A DNA stretch of 16,603 nt from Pseudobdellovibrionaceae bacterium (GCA_016719575.1 JADJYV010000001.1:1-16603), one strand, 5' to 3'; counted from the first letter of the stretch, positions 1-7,505 are shown. Numbers and translations are program-made. Notes: a model not told the origin generated them from the letters alone.

Positions 1-140
1 GCAGCTCTTGTCTGCAGTAGCTGAGAATAATCTGTCCTGCCCTCAAGAAAGGCTAAGGGCTCACCCTCATCTGAAGCGTCAAGGATCTGGCCATCGGGGT
101 CTTTTAGGACATAATTAAAAGCTAGGACTCGACGTTTCAT
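1..140 (-). CDS. FKBP/SlyD-type peptidyl-prolyl isomerase, N-terminal part (runs off left edge)
   Basis: The reading begins MKRRVLAFNYVLKDPDGQ and continues with a DASDEGEPLAFLEG segment. This is the usual start of a SlyD-like FKBP domain: a first beta strand, the D-x-DG turn, then the PLAFLEG strand. These enzymes isomerise X-Pro bonds and act as chaperones; SlyD members also bind metals through a C-terminal tail, which lies outside the window. The start is the ATG at 138-140, with an AAAGGAG ribosome site about 8 bases upstream. Where the family has G-x-GQIIP, the frame reads RTDYSQ. Shifting one base recovers GQII, and shifting back recovers the following residues, so a compensated indel pair seems present and the gene may be damaged or misread. 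Only about 46 codons are visible. Family call fairly confident; intactness unsure. Confidence 0.62.
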   Translation of the reverse strand, partial: MKRRVLAFNYVLKDPDGQILDASDEGEPLAFLEGRTDYSQLLQTRA

Positions 141-265
141 ATTGAATCTCCTTTATTTAAACAGGGGTTATCAAGAAACAGGCCTAAATTCAAGTGATTA
201 TGATGGAGGTATCGGAAAATTTTCTCTCTGCCCGTTGGCAATTTAAACTAGAGCTAAAGAGGGTA

Positions 266-809
266 ATGCATCATTTAACCTCAGCAAGGTCTCTGCTTTT
301 CTCAATTCGAGCTATGAGCCGATGCGAATTGTGAGTTGGCAGAAGGCCTTGATCTTGTGGTTCCAGGACAAGGTGGAGATCCTGGAATATCACTCCATGT
401 TTGCCAGATCTGCTCGGACAAGTTTTCAACTGCCTAGCGTCCTCAGATTGAAAACTTACGTAAGACCACGGTCCACGGGCGCTGTTCGGTTCTGCTGAGA
501 AAATGTTTAGTATCCGCGACAACTTCACCTGCCAATATTGTGGCGACAAGCTCTCCGCCAAAAACCTCACCCTCGATCACGTCATCCCTGCTTCAAAAAC
601 GGAAAGAAAACTTGGACCATCGTCGTTTCTGCCTGCATGATCTGCAATCAACGCAAGGCCAACCGCACTTCGACCACTGCGAACATGCCACTACTACTTC
701 CGAGCCAAAAATGCCCTCGTGGCTTCCAACGAAAGAATTAGAACTTCAATGGGAAATAGAACGAGCACCAGAAACGTGGCTCGAATATTTGCGATTTAAG
801 ACGGGGTGA
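266..809 (+). pseudogene. Broken HNH endonuclease gene
   Basis: Pieces in different frames join into one HNH endonuclease of about 180 residues. The N-terminal piece (301-490) reads LNSSYEPMRIVSWQKAL and on to a VRPRSTGAVRFC segment. A TGA then stands where family members have Arg after RFC (CGA to TGA), and a one-base insertion follows near 508. The next piece carries RDNFTCQYCG, the first zinc-knuckle CxxC, and LDHVIPAS, the catalytic HNH core. A lost A near 597 shifts to NGKKTWT and SACMICNQRKANRT, the second CxxC. A further indel near 693 leads to PSWLPTKELELQWEIERAP and the TGA at 807-809. Family members nick or cut DNA; the cellular role of this type is not well known. The start is uncertain: ATG 266 follows AGAGGG closely but needs another shift. 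With at least one nonsense change and three frameshifts, it is non-functional as written. Confidence 0.8.
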
Positions 810-833
810 GATTCTCAAACTTCTATACTATGT

Positions 834-867
834 GATTTCTCGATAACCTTTATCTATCGAGGAAATC
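834..867. repeat. Imperfect 12-bp inverted repeat
   Basis: GATTTCTCGATA at 834-845 faces TATCGAGGAAATC at 855-867, a match broken only by one extra G. It lies 25 bases after the HNH stop and could be a hairpin ending that transcript. No T-run follows on the plus strand, so an intrinsic terminator is doubtful. The bases between the HNH gene and the next broken gene hold nothing else recognisable. Confidence 0.35.
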
Positions 868-2524
868 GGGCGCCGCAAACACCTGTTCTAGGATCCAAAG
901 ACAAAAAGACCTAGTGAGATGGCTCACGATGATCATCAGCGAAACGAATGGGATTACTCTTCAAGAAACACTGAACCTTCTAATTTCATCCGAGCTCAAT
1001 GACGAAAAATAAAAAGCTCTGATCTCATTGTAGAGTTTCGCGAACTGACCGGAAATTTATTACGAACAAAGTTGACACACAACATATCAACACCTGCTTA
1101 ACCACCCCATTTCAGGAACTCTTTTTTGAATTTTTTAAACACTTTCCGAGCAAATACTACGAAGAGCACATACATCTCACTGGCTCAATCACCGCAGATT
1201 TTTTGTATCCACGTTTGAAAAAACCTCGAGGGGCCACAAAGATATTTACGAACAAAAAATTAAAGAGGTCTATGGCGACCAGGCCTTGCCGATAAAATCA
1301 GTTCAAGATGTCGATCGCCTCATCTGGTTTGGATATGAGACTGAGTGGGCTTTTAACTTATTTAAATACTTTATCTTCCCAAATTGGTATTTATTTCGCG
1401 AGAGGCTCATTCTGAAGCCGCGTATCACATACGGAAGAGCTTTATCGCCAAATACAACGTCGGAAACATTCGCCTTAAGTTTACCTTAGGATCGGGCCAC
1501 CTCGAGCGGCTCCGAGCAAATCCTGGGATCAACGATGTAAGGTCCCGAAGATGTTGTCGTTGGACTTTATGATGGTTTTGAGATTTCAAGATCGCCAAGT
1601 GGACTTCCGATTTTGTCTTGTCTCCATCCTTTCCCAAAGAACCGGGAATTTCTTCGTTTGCCAATGGTTCAAATCGCGCAAAGAACATTTTATGGATCAA
1701 ATAAGGAAGCACGCGCATGATCGACAAATATCCATTTCTACAAAAACACCCATTTGAAGGATGTTGACACCGTTGGCGACGAAAGAGATCTTTACCGCAA
1801 AGAACATTTTTATGAAATGCAGCCCGGATTCAGAAAACTACAGTATCGAGGCTTAAAAATCCGATCGCACCATGGAGAAACCCTTTCACACTCTAAAAGG
1901 GAATACAAGCCGTCGACAATGCCATGAATATTTGGCACATCGACACCTGAACACGGAATAAGCTTGAGAATAAACCCGAATGTTATTTTCACCGCCTCTA
2001 CCAAGGGGTGGCTAAAAAATAAGGCTGGTATTGCGATCACCGCGACTTGTACTGCCGTGAACTGATCGAGCTCGACTGGGAAGCTACAAACCGTCCTCGA
2101 CAAACTCTTACGGGGCGAGTCTCTCAGCGAAGAAGAAAATACAAATTTTATAAAAGCCAAGTCTTCATACGGCTCGCGAAGTAGAACACTATCAACATGA
2201 CGTTCTCAATCGCATGATTCAAAAAGAAATCTCCTTGATCGCCTCCCCTCTTCGAACAACAAACTCACTGGTAAATTTTGATGACTACAAAGATCATCCC
2301 TTTCTTGGTGGGAAAAAGAACGTTCAACTCGGAATAGGCACAGATAACTATGTAACTCTTAACACAAATTTCATTCAAGAATTGCTGATATTGCTTACAC
2401 CGATCCTGATAATTTAAAAATCACTAAGCTGTTAATGGTTGCCTCCAAAGAAGATCGCCGCCCTTATATTAGTCGCTTACTTTGGGAAATGCGCAAAGAG
2501 TCGCCAACATATAGGAACAGATGA
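868..2524 (+). pseudogene. Broken adenosine-deaminase-like metal-dependent hydrolase
   Basis: Several frames carry consecutive pieces of one large amidohydrolase. EEHIHLTGS at about 1161-1187 gives the H-x-H-L-x-G metal motif of the adenosine deaminase family. SHHGET at 1865-1882 matches the HAGE active-site motif, EHGISL at 1949-1966 matches the later His motif, and LGIGTDNYVTLNT near 2320-2360 takes the place of the (S/N)TDDP motif. The C-terminal piece ends ESPTYRNR with TGA at 2522-2524. Family enzymes deaminate adenosine or related compounds, but this divergent type (about 550 codons, with long insertions) may act on something else. I count at least six indels, for example near 1385, 1530, 1730, 1885, 2165 and 2375, so it cannot make a full protein as written. 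Its stop overlaps the start of the next gene (TGATG), so the two were probably one operon. The 5' end is not clear. Confidence 0.68.
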
Positions 2525-3771
2525 TGACAGAAAAAAATAACCCTCTGGCAAGAAATTTTCAGCAAAAAATGCTGGTTATATTTCTCGGATTTTCAGCGGA
2601 CTTCCTTACTGTTGACGGGTGGGACACTTAAAACCTGGCTCGCGCGGGAACAGGTCGATATCACAACTATTGTTTATTTTGGCTGGGTTGGACTGGCTTA
2701 CTCTTGAAATTTATTTGGCCCGTTATTGGATCGATTTACTTTGTTCAAAATGGGTCGACGTCGCAGTTGGATGCTTGCGATGCAAATCTGCTTGGCTGCC
2801 CTCATTACTTCCATCGGATTTTTTCGATCCGAAGGTCTCCCCTGATGTCGATGGCTCTCTTTGCGACTCTCGTTGCCTTCTTTAGTGCTACTCAGGATAT
2901 TGCGATAGATGCCTATAGACGCGAGTATCTGAAGGACGAGGAGCTTGGTTTTGGCTCGTCGATGAACGTATGGCTATCGTATTGCGATGTTGGTATCGGG
3001 CGGCCTGGGCATTGGCTTAGTCCACTCAGAGTCGTGGGGCCTTACATGGAGCCAACTTTGTTATGTGATGGGTGCCTGCATGCTTATCGGCGTCGTGGCA
3101 ACGATCTGGGCCCCCCAGAACCTAAGGTTACAGAAGCTCCTCCAAAAACTTAATGTTAGCGGTCGTCGGCCCCTTTCAGGAATTTCTACAGCGAGACGGA
3201 GCCTTTGTTTTTTGTTTTTCGTATTTTTATTTAAACTTGGAGATGCTCTATCGGCAGCCATGCTCAATCCCTACTATGTTTATGTGGGCTTTCAGAACAC
3301 TGACATCGGACTGATAGCCAAAACCTTTGGTCTCGCATCTTCCATGGTCGGCCTGTTTTGGGCAGTACGCTGATGTACTATATTGGTATCTATCGTTCAC
3401 TCTGGATCTTCGAGTCTTTCAGGCATTGTCGACAGCAGCTTTTGCACTGCTAAGCTTTACCGGACCACAGAACTGGGCCCTCGCAACCACTGTCATATTT
3501 GAAGATATCAGTTCGGGAATGGGGAATGCCGCTTTTTATAGCTTTTATCTCTTCAATTACAAATAAACGATATACGGCCACACAATATGCAATCCTTTCA
3601 AGCATTGCAACCTGGGACGTAATTTCTTTTCAGGATTCTCCGGGCGTTCTTGTCAAAGATCTCGGATGGGTTAATTTTTACTTCTTCTGTGCTCTTATTG
3701 CTGTGCCTGGCTTACTGATGCTACTGAAGCTGCGCCGATACGAGACGCCAAAGGAAGCATCAACGACATAG
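2524..3771 (+). pseudogene. ampG: Broken AmpG-like MFS transporter gene
   Basis: The start ATG (2524-2526) overlaps the stop of the upstream hydrolase. The N-terminus reads MTEKNNPLARNFQQKMLVI and leads into a GFS(S)GLP(LL)LTGGTLKTWL segment split across frames, typical of AmpG-type importers. Recognisable later pieces are FIWPVI, FFSATQDIAIDAYRREYL (2881-2932, strongly AmpG-like), LGFGSSMNV, FKLGDALSAAMLNPYYV (3232-3282), VIFEDISSGMGNAAF and NKRYTATQYAILSSIAT. About 415 codons and roughly 12 hydrophobic segments fit the family. AmpG proteins import muropeptides from the periplasm for cell-wall recycling. Frame breaks occur near 2605, 2695, 2730, 2965, 3110, 3360, 3540 and 3630. The gene is convergent with the lipoprotein gene, with one base between their stops. 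Identification is good; function is lost as written. Confidence 0.78.
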
Positions 3772-3772
3772 A

Positions 3773-4829
3773 TCACTCTTCTCCTTTAAGTTTGCAGGAA
3801 AAGCCGGGAGCTAAAAAGCTGTCACTGTCGTAATCGTAAGTCATGCTAATGGATCGATAATTTCCGACCAGCGTTTGCATACATTGATCCAAATCTTTGG
3901 AGTCGACTGTAAATGTATTCGCCATTCTTTTCACGGTAAGACATAAAACAGATAGGTCGGTTCTTGATAGCCGTTAATTTTTCGATTAAATTTGCCGACG
4001 CTGTCGACCTGAACTCCGTAACTAACTTGGTTTTCTGCGTGGAGACCAAAAAACTGAATTGATTTTGCCTGATTGCTGCGACTTGAAATTTCTCTTAACC
4101 AATAATTTATGTACGCATGTTTTTGGTCGGGCTCTCGAATGTCATCAGCCATTTTCTCAAGCCAAGAATTAAAAAATACCCCCTTGATAGGTTCTTTCAA
4201 AGGCGACTTCCGGATTGATTTTTAAAATCGTCTGGCGTTCAGCCAGATAAACCAAAAAGTCGGTATTAAATTGAAACCGATCGATTTTTAATTTATTGGG
4301 TGCCGCCTTGAGAGCCGCATTAATTTGCTCGATTGAAGGCCAATCAATCGAAGTCGTAATGAGTTCCTTGCCAAGGTAGGGGGCCACCGTTTCGGCGCAG
4401 GGTAAGTTCGTCATGGCGGTGATTTTTTCGCGATTTTCTCGCTTGGAATAGACGATACTAAGTGAAGCCAAACCGTCGATATCTTTGTTAATCTCTGCTC
4501 GAGGCTTGTCTCCCCGTTTAAAGTCTACGATATAAAACTTGTTATAGTACTGGGGATTGCGGTCCATGAGTTCTAAAAAATTAACGAACGTCGTTGACCA
4601 TGTCGGAGCTTCGGTTGTGCGACAAAGCTCTACTTGGCGAACGGGCACATCGCGAAAGACAGAGTCACTCACCTGAAACAAAACACCGCTTACGGCTGCC
4701 GTCTTAAGAGACGTTACAATTTTGGAATCATACTTGGGCTGAAACGAGGCCGGTAACCGAAGGGTGTTCGAAACGCAGGCCGACAAAGAAGACTACCTAA
4801 TAGAATTGCGCCTGGAAAATTGACCGCAT
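3773..4829 (-). pseudogene. Broken lipoprotein gene of unknown function
   Basis: The likely start is the ATG at 4827-4829, closely preceded by GGAGGTGA. Joining frames gives a lipoprotein signal peptide, roughly MRSIF-PGAILLGSLL-LSAC, with a lipobox-like L-S-A-C ending at 4775-4786. The largest piece (down to about 4170) begins VSNTLRLPASFQPKYDSKIV and includes a WSTTFVNFLELMDRN segment. A one-base shift then leads to PIKGVFFNSWLEKMADD (4150-4200), and another near 3930 leads to the C-terminus ANTFTVDSKDLDQCMQ, ending FSCKLKGEE. The total would be about 345 residues. I do not recognise the family. At least four indels make it a pseudogene, or a gene in poorly read sequence. It is the last damaged gene before the tRNA. 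Confidence 0.6.
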
Positions 4830-4932
4830 TCACCTCCAACCCCCAGTATATCCGAGGGTTTGAGGCGGAATATACTTCACTTTTTTCCGTAGCTAGGTCG
4901 GTATTTAGCCTCGCCAAAAGCCCTAATTGGCT

Positions 4933-4960
4933 TTGACCCAACCTAGGCCACCATGTTAAT
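4933..4960 (+). promoter_or_regulatory. Possible sigma70 promoter of the tRNA-Ser gene
   Basis: TTGACC at 4933-4938 is followed after 16 bases by GTTAAT at 4955-4960, and the tRNA begins 30 bases further on. The -35 element is good and the -10 element is weak. The rest of 4830-4989 shows nothing else. Confidence 0.3.
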
Positions 4961-4989
4961 CCTGTCCTCTCGAATTTTTCCAGTATCCC

Positions 4990-5080
4990 GGAGGGTTGGC
5001 CGAGTGGCTGAAGGCGCTCGCTTGGAAAGCGAGTTTACACCAAAAGTGTAACGCGAGTTCGAATCTCGCATCCTCCGCCA
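4990..5080 (+). tRNA. tRNA-Ser (anticodon GGA)
   Basis: A complete class II tRNA with the CCA end encoded. The acceptor stem pairs GGAGGGT (4990-4996) with ATCCTCC (5070-5076), one pair being G-T, then discriminator G and CCA. The anticodon stem is CTCGC/GCGAG (5017-5021/5029-5033) around the loop TTGGAAA, giving anticodon GGA at 5024-5026, which reads UCC and UCU. A long variable arm (TTTACAC...GTGTAA) is typical of serine tRNAs. The T arm is GCGAG-TTCGAAT-CTCGC. Its 3' end is a common integration target for genomic islands, and accessory genes start right after it. No second copy of its 3' end is visible in the window. Confidence 0.97.
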
Positions 5081-5100
5081 TTTTACACTCAAGTAAAATG
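5079..5100. repeat. AT-rich inverted repeat at the tRNA 3' end
   Basis: CATTTTAC (5079-5086) and GTAAAATG (5093-5100) form a perfect 8-bp stem with a 6-base loop, overlapping the last two bases of the tRNA CCA. It could help end tRNA transcription or be part of an attachment site. No clear T-tail follows. Confidence 0.4.
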
Positions 5101-5253
5101 AAATTTCGGACCGCTCGCAGATGACTCAAGTTTCAATTCGCTAACTCCGCGAAAAGTAAAAAGAAAACAGTAATTGCAAAGAGATAAAGTTCAACAAGTG
5201 ATTCGGTTCGATTTCGTCCATCGTCACGCGAGAATACGCCAAAATTCCTGAGT

Positions 5254-5286
5254 TATGCTATTTCTGTGCTACTTTTGTGCTACGGA
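5254..5286 (+). repeat. Three tandem 11-bp repeats
   Basis: TATGCTATTTC, TGTGCTACTTT and TGTGCTACGGA stand end to end. The last two share TGTGCTAC exactly, and the first matches it at 6 of 8 places. An 11-bp period is close to one helical turn, so proteins would bind on one face of the DNA. The array lies 170 bases after the tRNA and 120 bases before the XRE gene. It may be an operator for that regulator or integrase arm sites. TTCCTGA (5245-5251) and TCAGGAA (5300-5306) flank it as an inverted repeat. The rest of 5101-5253 shows nothing I recognise. Confidence 0.5.
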
Positions 5287-5303
5287 AAAATAGAAAAATT
5301 CAG

Positions 5304-5337
5304 GAAGTTGGAAAGCTGGAAACCTCCAGCTAACTTC
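5304..5337. repeat. 12-bp interrupted inverted repeat upstream of the XRE gene
   Basis: GAAGTT (5304-5309) plus AGCTGG (5314-5319) faces CCAGCT plus AACTTC (5326-5337). The left arm has a 4-base interruption (GGAA). It could be a hairpin in the leader or an operator for the regulator encoded 70 bases downstream. No T-run follows, so a terminator is unlikely. Confidence 0.45.
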
Positions 5338-5407
5338 TCAAAACAACAGCGTTTCGTAGTTTCCAAGTTCGATGTCTGGAAAGCATCAACCAAAGGAGAC
5401 AAGAAAC

Positions 5408-5803
5408 ATGCAGCCAGTTACCAAAAACAAAAATGAAAGTGTCGCAAATGTTCTAAAGCGTTTGCGCGAAAACGCACGTCTAACGACACGCCAAGCGGCA
5501 TCCATTGTGGGTGTAACCCACACAACGATTAGCCACTTTGAAAATGGCAAACGCGCCATTGAGGGTTTTCGGGTGGAGCAGATGGTGCGAGCATATGGCT
5601 ACACGATGGAGCAGTTCGATAAGATCGCAGGCAACAAGACAGTTCTCAGTTTCAAGGACGACTGTGTATCAATGATCAGTTTCATGGATGACGAACAGCT
5701 CGCAGCCATTCGTGCTGTCATGTCTCAGATGTTGAGGCGACCCAAAGGCCAAGGCGTTATCGAAATCAAAGGCGATGTCTCGCAAGAAACTCAAGCGAAC
5801 TAA
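5408..5803 (+). CDS. XRE-family helix-turn-helix regulator
   Basis: A 131-residue protein with an N-terminal Cro/C1-type helix-turn-helix at about residues 15-70. The core reads LKRLRENARLTTRQAASIVG, then VTHTTISHFENGKR, the recognition helix with the S-x-x-E-N-G signature of the family. The C-terminal half is less typical: FMDDEQLAAIRAVMSQML suggests a dimerisation helix, and the tail is charged. It should bind DNA as a dimer, probably repressing its own operon or element genes. I chose ATG 5408 because AAAGGAGA lies about 9 bases upstream; the in-frame ATG at 5372 has no ribosome site. The next gene starts 28 bases after its stop, so the two are probably co-transcribed. The upstream 11-bp repeats and the inverted repeat are candidate operators. 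Confidence 0.85.
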   Translation: MQPVTKNKNESVANVLKRLRENARLTTRQAASIVGVTHTTISHFENGKRAIEGFRVEQMVRAYGYTMEQFDKIAGNKTVLSFKDDCVSMISFMDDEQLAAIRAVMSQMLRRPKGQGVIEIKGDVSQETQAN

Positions 5804-5831
5804 CAAAATATAAAATCAAACGGAGCAAACA

Positions 5832-6191
5832 ATGGAATCTAAAAATACAAAAACAAATTTAAAATCAAATCAAAAACCGAAATCAATTCGCATCACTTCT
5901 GAAGTCCAAAAGAAAGCAGAAAGACTTTTGCTTTCAGCAAACAAGAAGAAAGCTGGTCGCAAGATTAAGGTCGATCAACTACTAAGTCTTGCGCTTGATC
6001 TTGTGTCTGACGAACACATTAAAAAGCTGCAAGATCAATCGTTGTCGAACGAAGACCGCAAAGAGCAACTGCGACAGCGATATATAGAAATTCGTGGACC
6101 TATTTCCCGCGATGAGTTCACGGGCTTTATGCTAACAAAGGAGTTTTCTGGGTTTCTAGTAGAGCAATCGCAAACTGCGAATGCTGCATAA
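5832..6191 (+). CDS. Hypothetical protein, possible ribbon-helix-helix DNA-binding type
   Basis: A 119-residue basic protein; GGAG lies about 8 bases before its ATG. After a Lys/Asn-rich lead, residues about 16-24 read KPKSIRITS, which looks like the short beta strand of a ribbon-helix-helix fold. Two helices follow, one about 25-40 and one containing KVDQLLSLALDLV. The C-terminal half has EDRKEQLRQRYIE and a final SRDEFTGFMLTKEF segment. I do not recognise a named family. Plasmid partition and relaxosome accessory proteins have similar size and make-up, and the neighbours (XRE, ArdA) fit an element-borne gene. It probably forms an operon with the XRE gene. The function is not known, and the fold is my inference from the pattern. 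Confidence 0.7.
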   Translation: MESKNTKTNLKSNQKPKSIRITSEVQKKAERLLLSANKKKAGRKIKVDQLLSLALDLVSDEHIKKLQDQSLSNEDRKEQLRQRYIEIRGPISRDEFTGFMLTKEFSGFLVEQSQTANAA

Positions 6192-6226
6192 AAGAAAATG
6201 CGGACTGCGCGAAAATGCGGTCCGCC
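6192..6226 (-). terminator. Intrinsic terminator of ardA (convergent region)
   Basis: GCGGAC (6200-6205) pairs with GTCCGC (6220-6225), with a 14-base loop that can pair further. Read on the minus strand, the stem is followed by ATTTTCTTTT, a good T-rich tail. It lies about 40 bases after the ardA stop and immediately after the opposing gene's stop, so it probably separates the convergent units. A second small hairpin, CCTTC/GAAGG, is at 6233-6246. Confidence 0.65.
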
Positions 6227-6263
6227 TTGAATCCTTCTGCCGAAGGAAAAGTAGAGTCTCGAT

Positions 6264-6809
6264 CTAACAATTACGATAAACGTAAGTCTGACAATTGTGC
6301 CGAGTGAAAGAAAAATCTCCACCTAAATGGAGGTCCCGAGCGTAGCTTTCATAGTCAAAATAGTTTTGAGCCCAGGTTGGAAGTTCACTTAGTTGCCCTG
6401 ATTCTTCGAGCAGTTTATATGCGAAGTCTGTATCAGATTCATAAGAGCCCTGCCACTGTTCGAAAAACGTTTCTTCAAGTTCCGAAATATCAACGTTGCT
6501 ACCGTCTTGGTTCTGATACCAGATCGAAAACGGTTCGCCATGTGCGACAATTAGTTTTGCAAGAGTTGAAACGCGTTCTATATCAGGCCACTCACTTAGA
6601 GAAATAGAGTTGAAGCCTTCATAGTCATGGACTGCCCACTCTTCGGCGCTGGGTTCCGGCGATCTTTCCAACATGGATTTGATGTCGGCGTAAATTTCGT
6701 GTGCTTCTCGGTCAGCATTGATCCATTCGCCATGCAGTTGTCCCGCGTTGTAGGCTGCTAGACATGCGACGTAAATTCTAGGACTGGTTTGTTGTTCTAG
6801 GTTTTTCAT
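6264..6809 (-). CDS. ardA: ArdA-type antirestriction protein
   Basis: A 181-residue, strongly acidic protein matching the ArdA family in length and pattern. The N-terminus RIYVACLAAYNAGQLHGEWI is the typical first domain. A VHDYEGFNSISLSEWPDIERV segment follows near residues 63-83. The C-terminal part has SDTDFAYKLLEESGQLSELP and WAQNYFDYESYARDL, where the family keeps its antirestriction motif and final domain. ArdA dimers mimic the shape and charge of bent DNA and block type I restriction-modification enzymes, protecting incoming mobile DNA. The start is supported by GGGAGAG about 7 bases upstream. The gene is typical of conjugative plasmids and integrative elements, so it marks this stretch as mobile DNA. 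A leader of at least 200 bases with hairpins, one resembling a terminator, lies upstream. The call is firm. Confidence 0.93.
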   Translation of the reverse strand: MKNLEQQTSPRIYVACLAAYNAGQLHGEWINADREAHEIYADIKSMLERSPEPSAEEWAVHDYEGFNSISLSEWPDIERVSTLAKLIVAHGEPFSIWYQNQDGSNVDISELEETFFEQWQGSYESDTDFAYKLLEESGQLSELPTWAQNYFDYESYARDLHLGGDFSFTRHNCQTYVYRNC

Positions 6810-6834
6810 GGATTACTCTCCCTTTAATGGTTTC

Positions 6835-6884
6835 AAAAAAAACATTTTTCGCCCGCCAGGTACGCCCCAAGCTTGCTTGGCGGG
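6835..6884 (-). terminator. Possible attenuator in the ardA leader
   Basis: On the minus strand, CCCGCCA (revcomp of 6878-6884) pairs with TGGCGGG (revcomp of 6852-6858). A short spacer follows, then eight T (6835-6842). A rival stem CCAAG/CTTGG (6867-6880) shares bases with it, so two folds exclude each other. It ends 25 bases before the ardA start codon. The T-run begins about 9 bases after the stem, further than in a textbook terminator, so this is a candidate only. Confidence 0.42.
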
Positions 6885-6915
6885 GGGGAAATTAAGAGTG
6901 GTTGGCGCGGATTGC

Positions 6916-7003
6916 TCGATTTCTCGCTTAGGCCCATGAGGGCCGATCATGAGGCATGACAGACCTGAAGGGGCTGGCGGGACTCAGTGAAAAGAGAAAT
7001 CGA
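6916..7003 (-). ncRNA. Candidate structured leader RNA upstream of ardA
   Basis: TCGATTTCTC (6916-6925) and GAGAAATCGA (6994-7003) form a perfect 10-bp inverted repeat. Between them are the hairpin GGCCC-atga-GGGCC (6931-6944) and, read on the minus strand, CGCCAG (6974-6979) followed by CTGTCATGCC (6953-6962). The same order of CGCCAG, CTGTCATGCC and a 5-bp hairpin occurs upstream of the next minus-strand gene at 7624-7684. No convincing reading frame covers it. It may be a conserved leader RNA or a DNA site of the mobile element. Confidence 0.4.
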
Positions 7004-7075
7004 ATTTGCAAGACGTGAAAGGCGCGATTCAAAATGAAATCAAAGTTGCGAAGCAAGTTTGTATATTGTGAGTAA

Positions 7076-7104
7076 TTTAAACCTGGAGGCATTTGCCTCC
7101 AGGT
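7076..7104 (-). terminator. Terminator hairpin after the frameshifted gene
   Basis: ACCTGGAGGC (7081-7090) and GCCTCCAGGT (7095-7104) form a perfect 10-bp stem with a 4-base loop. On the minus strand it begins 14 bases after the TAA at 7118-7120 and is followed by TTTAAATT, a weak T-tail. A smaller stem, ACCGC/GCGGT, contains the stop codon itself. Confidence 0.6.
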
Positions 7105-7117
7105 GATCTCGAACCGC

Positions 7118-7491
7118 TTATGCGGTCTTAGACTTTGGAGTGTATTCGGCTCCAAGGATTTGTTTGTAGTAGTTCACATGCTTAGAAATGCGAATTCCAA
7201 GAACGCTGTGGACGAGGTAATCGCCGTCTTGACTGAGAAAAATCACGGGTCGAGCAACTAAGCCGTATATGTTACGACGAGTAGTCTCTGACGATTGAAC
7301 TGACGCCTTCTTCTCGAAAGGAAGTCCAAGAATTTTTTGTAGAAATTGATGGGCATTTCAATTTTTAGATCAGCCCCCAAACGGTGCGTGATACTGCCGC
7401 GATCAGAGTTGAGATAAACTTGTGTATTTGCACTGAATCCTTGAATGATTCGTATCGCTTGAGCGGGCTTATTTTGAACTGTGTTTTCCAT
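7118..7491 (-). CDS. Hypothetical protein gene interrupted by one frameshift at an A6 run
   Basis: The ATG at 7489-7491 follows GGAGAAAGTC and opens MENTVQNKPAQAIRIIQGFS. In this frame the protein runs to a TAA at 7258 (77 residues), with a basic, Arg-rich end that looks out of frame. A move to the -1 frame at the run of six A (7335-7340 on the plus strand) instead gives ILGLPFEKKASVQ, then GLVARPVIFLSQDGDYLVHS and NYYKQILGAEYTPKSKTA, ending at TAA 7118-7120. The joined product is 124 residues and stops just before a good terminator hairpin, which supports it as the true gene. The cause could be a lost A, a sequencing error, polymerase slippage or programmed frameshifting. I do not recognise the family. 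The strand and leader motifs shared with ardA suggest they belong to the same element. Confidence 0.6.
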
Positions 7492-7505
7492 GACTTTCTC
7501 CTTGT

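Noticed and set aside
1425..2160. Two minus-strand frames of 100 and 116 codons
   Set aside because: They are opposite to the recognisable deaminase-like pieces on the plus strand and have no family features.
5254..5337. Possible CRISPR array
   Set aside because: The repeats are 11 bp with no spacers and only three copies, unlike CRISPR repeats.
5081..5407. Second copy of the tRNA 3' end as an attachment site
   Set aside because: I searched by eye for the terminal sequence after the tRNA and through the window and did not find a repeat.
6377..6607. Plus-strand frame opposite ardA
   Set aside because: It is the antisense of a firmly identified gene and lacks a ribosome site.
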